A DNA stretch of 8,701 nucleotides, taken from assembly GCA_023443145.1 (NCBI GenBank), contig JAEZVS010000101.1:1-8701 (forward strand), given 5' to 3'. The DNA is from Bacillota bacterium. GTDB taxonomy: Bacteria; Bacillota; Peptococcia; Peptococcales; Peptococcaceae. A program made the translations under genes and the position numbers. Below, in pieces: positions 6,815-8,701 of the stretch. The notes beneath the pieces are model-generated. The model was not told the origin of the DNA. It worked only from the letters and a program-made list of their open reading frames with translations, and did no database searches. Position 1 is the stretch's first letter; each line of letters begins with the position of its first letter.

Positions 6815-7311
6815 CAAGGCCCCTCCTTCGTACAATCTGTAAAGGTTCGATAATGGTCATCTGTATAATAAATGAGCCCGTCATTTGAGTAAATCAATCG
6901 TTCAGGACCACGATGGCCGCCTCCGTAGTTGACATCACATTCATAATATAACCGCCCTTTTTTCTGCGGCAATCGCCCTTCACGATTTTGAAACCGATCC
7001 CCGCCAATAGTCGCCATATGACCGGCCACCTCTCGGAGATTGCCTTCACTCGGCTGCCATCCTTGGGCACGCGCCTCTTCTTTCGTCATGTAATTGGGCG
7101 GAAGTTCACCATAATGGCGCAAATAAAGAGCCACATCAGACGCGCTTATATATTCTGCATTTTTCTGTAGAACCGGCTGTTCTTGCGTGCCCTGGTCGTT
7201 TTCGCCAATGCCTACACCAACAGAACAACCGGTAAAAACAGTAACCAGCAGCAAAAGCAGAGCCAAGATGTTGACCCCACGTCGCCATCCATTCTGTAGG
7301 GCATGTTTCAA
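6814..7311 (-). CDS. Barnase-type guanyl-preferring ribonuclease, secreted or lipoprotein
   Basis: This 165-residue protein has residues 54-159 that align along their length with barnase (Bacillus amyloliquefaciens extracellular RNase): ASDVALYLRHYGELPPNYMT, then GGDRFQNREGRLP, ERLIYSNDGLIYYT and DHYRTF. All barnase active-site residues are present: Lys77 (K27), Glu124 (E73, general base), Arg134 (R83), Arg138 (R87) and His153 (H102, general acid). The N-terminus is a signal peptide (WRR, then a leucine-rich core) ending FTGC with Cys29, which looks like a lipobox, followed by a low-complexity linker. Start is TTG at 7311, overlapping the dnaI stop codon, with AAGGGGTG 8 bases upstream; no ATG or GTG is available before an in-frame stop at 7336-7338. 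The RNase is apparently intact and should be active; barstar follows at once. Confidence 0.92.
   Translation of the reverse strand: MKHALQNGWRRGVNILALLLLLVTVFTGCSVGVGIGENDQGTQEQPVLQKNAEYISASDVALYLRHYGELPPNYMTKEEARAQGWQPSEGNLREVAGHMATIGGDRFQNREGRLPQKKGRLYYECDVNYGGGHRGPERLIYSNDGLIYYTDDHYRTFTDCTKEGP
6822..6828 (-). promoter_or_regulatory. Ribosome binding site that fixes the barstar start
   Basis: AAGGAGG, a near-perfect Shine-Dalgarno, lies inside the 3' end of the RNase gene, 7 bases before the ATG at 6814. It is stronger than the site of the RNase gene and rules out the upstream in-frame ATG at 6835. Confidence 0.8.
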
Positions 7312-8237
7312 ATCATGGTCACCCCTTTGTCTTTTTTACTCAAACGAATGCTGTCTGCAGATTCCAGTTTAAAAATGGTGCATTTTTCAAAAATACGATC
7401 TGCCAAACGCTGGCCATAGCGCACATCAATTTCCGTTGGTTGAAGATTGGTATTGATGATCCAGCTTTTATTGTTTTCATTTCGTGTTTCAATAATGCGT
7501 GTCAGCTGGGAAATGACAAATTCAGAAACCGGTTCCCGTCCCAAATCATCTAAAATAAATAGATCGGCACGCAGAGCCTTATCCAAAGCCGGGCGTCTTC
7601 TTTTATCTGTGTCGTCAAACAAATCGCTGCGTATTTCTTCCATAAGGGCATCCGTACGCGCATAGTATACTTTTTTCCCTGAAGGCAGAAGCTGATTGGC
7701 AATGGCCAATGCCAGATGGGTCTTGCCTCGTCCGACATCTCCGCGCAACATCAAATTACCCACAGGCTCTCCCGATTGCAGCAACTGCACAAAGCGATAA
7801 AGGCGATCACGTTTTTTGGCCATGTCATCCGGCCGGGCATAAAAAGACAAATCAAAAGTCTCAAAGGTCATTTCGTCATAATGGGGCGGAAATCCGGACA
7901 TTACGTGGATATTGCTTGCCCGTTCTTTAATTTGACATTGACAAAGCTCACCCGGTCGCACATATCCACGATCTTTGCAAACAGAACAGTGCCACCGAGG
8001 CTGATACACATCAAGGCCAATGTTATGTTCTTTCAGAAGCTTTTCTTTGTCCGCTTGAAGTTTTTGGTAATCTGCGTTGATTTCATCCACATTGTGGCCG
8101 CCACGAAGCACCTCTTGGGCCAATCGTGCCATGAGCAGCCTTTGCGCATTATCTAATTTGGCAAGCTCCGGTAATTCTTTATGGAGAGCTTCCAGCCGTT
8201 CGTCCCGCTCCTGTATGCGCAATAAATGCTCGTCCAT
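7308..8237 (-). CDS. dnaI: DnaC/DnaI-type helicase loader ATPase
   Basis: This 309-residue AAA+ protein loads the replicative helicase at origins and restart sites. The N-terminal half is helical and holds a zinc-finger-like cluster Cys84, Cys87, Cys99 and Cys101. The ATPase domain shows Walker A GDVGRGKT (166-173), Walker B LFILDDLG (226-233), sensor-1-like INTN (261-264) and an arginine motif QRLADR (276-281). In Bacillus DnaI works with DnaB and DnaD; here a DnaD-domain gene ends 4 bases before it. The ATG at 8237 has GGAG about 9 bases upstream. Its stop codon overlaps the RNase start codon (TTGA), so the two are translationally coupled. IstB-type transposition helpers share this fold, but the DnaD neighbour favours DnaI. 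Confidence 0.92.
   Translation of the reverse strand: MDEHLLRIQERDERLEALHKELPELAKLDNAQRLLMARLAQEVLRGGHNVDEINADYQKLQADKEKLLKEHNIGLDVYQPRWHCSVCKDRGYVRPGELCQCQIKERASNIHVMSGFPPHYDEMTFETFDLSFYARPDDMAKKRDRLYRFVQLLQSGEPVGNLMLRGDVGRGKTHLALAIANQLLPSGKKVYYARTDALMEEIRSDLFDDTDKRRRPALDKALRADLFILDDLGREPVSEFVISQLTRIIETRNENNKSWIINTNLQPTEIDVRYGQRLADRIFEKCTIFKLESADSIRLSKKDKGVTMI
7320..7327 (-). promoter_or_regulatory. Ribosome binding site of the RNase gene, inside dnaI
   Basis: AAGGGGTG lies within the last codons of dnaI, 8 bases before the TTG start at 7311. Together with the overlap of start and dnaI stop it supports the TTG start for the RNase. Confidence 0.6.
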
Positions 8238-8241
8238 GTGC

Positions 8242-8701
8242 TCACTCCTCCAATTGATTCAAATCTCTGAAAGACGCATCTTTAAATGTTCGGTTGGCAA
8301 TTCGTTTTTCTTGAAAATGGCCTTCTTGACGCCGCTCCGCGTTTTTATTTTTTTGATGCGCAAGCACTGCTTCTTTTGTAAAAAGGCCGCAGTCTTTCCA
8401 ATTTTCCAACACCTTATCCACATAACCAATAGACGGATTATTGGCATTGATGGTGTTGTCTGCAGCGAATATGACCATTTCATGAGAAAACTGCCACGTA
8501 TGCGTCCATTTATGATAATAATTCATTTGCTCCGGCGTGGGATGATTATATTTTCCCAAACGCAAAAGCACCGCCTTCACTTTTTGAATGGGCCAATCCA
8601 ATTTCTCTGCAAACATTTGAAAATCATCTAAGGTTTTTACGTTGGCTTCCTCAGCCATATGCACCAGGGTTTGTAAGGTATAGTGCCGCTCACTGCGATG
8701 T
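8242..8701 (-). CDS. DnaD-domain replication initiation protein, 5' end outside window
   Basis: The minus-strand frame is open from the right window edge to the TGA at 8242-8244, giving 152 visible residues of the C-terminal part; a GTG at 8664 is not the true start because homologous-looking sequence (HRSERHYTLQTLV) continues upstream. The core WTHTWQFSHEMVIFAADN and the following IGYVDKVLENW are the conserved DnaD C-terminal domain, with YVDKVLENW matching the YxxxIxxxW motif used in DNA binding. DnaD and DnaB of Bacillus remodel DNA at origins and recruit DnaI with the helicase. The dnaI gene follows after 4 bases. I cannot say whether it is DnaB-like or DnaD-like, as the N-terminal winged-helix part is not in view. 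The C-terminal tail is charged. Confidence 0.85.
   Translation of the reverse strand, partial: HRSERHYTLQTLVHMAEEANVKTLDDFQMFAEKLDWPIQKVKAVLLRLGKYNHPTPEQMNYYHKWTHTWQFSHEMVIFAADNTINANNPSIGYVDKVLENWKDCGLFTKEAVLAHQKNKNAERRQEGHFQEKRIANRTFKDASFRDLNQLEE

Noticed and set aside
6539..6835. Longer barstar with start at 6835 (98 residues)
   Set aside because: No ribosome site precedes 6835, whereas GGAGG stands 7 bases before the ATG at 6814 and the shorter protein starts as barstars do.
8077..8631. Plus-strand open frame of 184 codons opposite dnaI and the DnaD gene
   Set aside because: It overlaps two recognisable minus-strand genes and shows no domain or credible ribosome site.
8242..8664. DnaD gene starting at GTG 8664
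   Set aside because: The frame stays open with plausible sequence to the window edge, and there is no clear ribosome site at 8664, so the gene is partial.
1..8701. CRISPR arrays, insertion sequences, tRNA, rRNA, phage attachment sites
   Set aside because: I saw no regularly spaced repeats, terminal inverted repeats with a transposase, or cloverleaf sequence anywhere in the window.

Overview
The window looks like chromosomal DNA of a low-to-mid GC Gram-positive anaerobe of the Bacillota, probably of the clostridial/Tissierellia kind. That placement is inferred from gene content and order (DnaI-type helicase loader, DnaD domain, SpoVB/YabM-type flippase, HU, RqcP, DivIC, YabR-type S1 protein) and from strong GGAGG ribosome binding sites. 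No species-level assignment is possible from sequence reading alone. Every gene I can support lies on the minus strand, so the biological order runs from the right edge to the left edge.

Right part (8701 down to 6539): the 3' part of a DnaD-domain replication gene, cut by the window edge, is followed by dnaI/dnaC (helicase loader). Next comes an intact secreted or lipid-anchored barnase-type ribonuclease with its barstar inhibitor. These four genes are packed with tiny gaps or overlaps, and the RNase start codon TTG overlaps the dnaI stop. Middle (6538 to 3553): a short leader carries a sigma-A-like promoter, a small palindrome and an intrinsic terminator. It precedes purA (adenylosuccinate synthase), and 12 bases after purA comes a SpoVB/YabM family flippase. 

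Left-middle (3552 to 1792): a 266-base intergenic region carries a promoter for hup (HU protein, TTG start). HU has its own terminator and is followed by rqcP (S4 domain), divIC and a YabR-type S1 RNA-binding gene that has its own consensus-like promoter and a terminator. This is the well-known Bacillus yabM-...-yabO-yabP-yabQ-divIC-yabR-spoIIE neighbourhood without the sporulation genes yabP, yabQ and spoIIE, which suggests a non-sporulating lineage. Left (1765 to 1): a short Ppx/GppA phosphatase gene and an AEC-family transporter gene whose 3' end is outside the window.

Most of the window is housekeeping: replication initiation, AMP synthesis, envelope flippase, nucleoid, ribosome rescue and division. 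The least ordinary content is the barnase-barstar pair embedded between dnaI and purA with translational-coupling overlaps, and the promoter-then-terminator leader of purA. I see no CRISPR array, insertion sequence, tRNA or rRNA.
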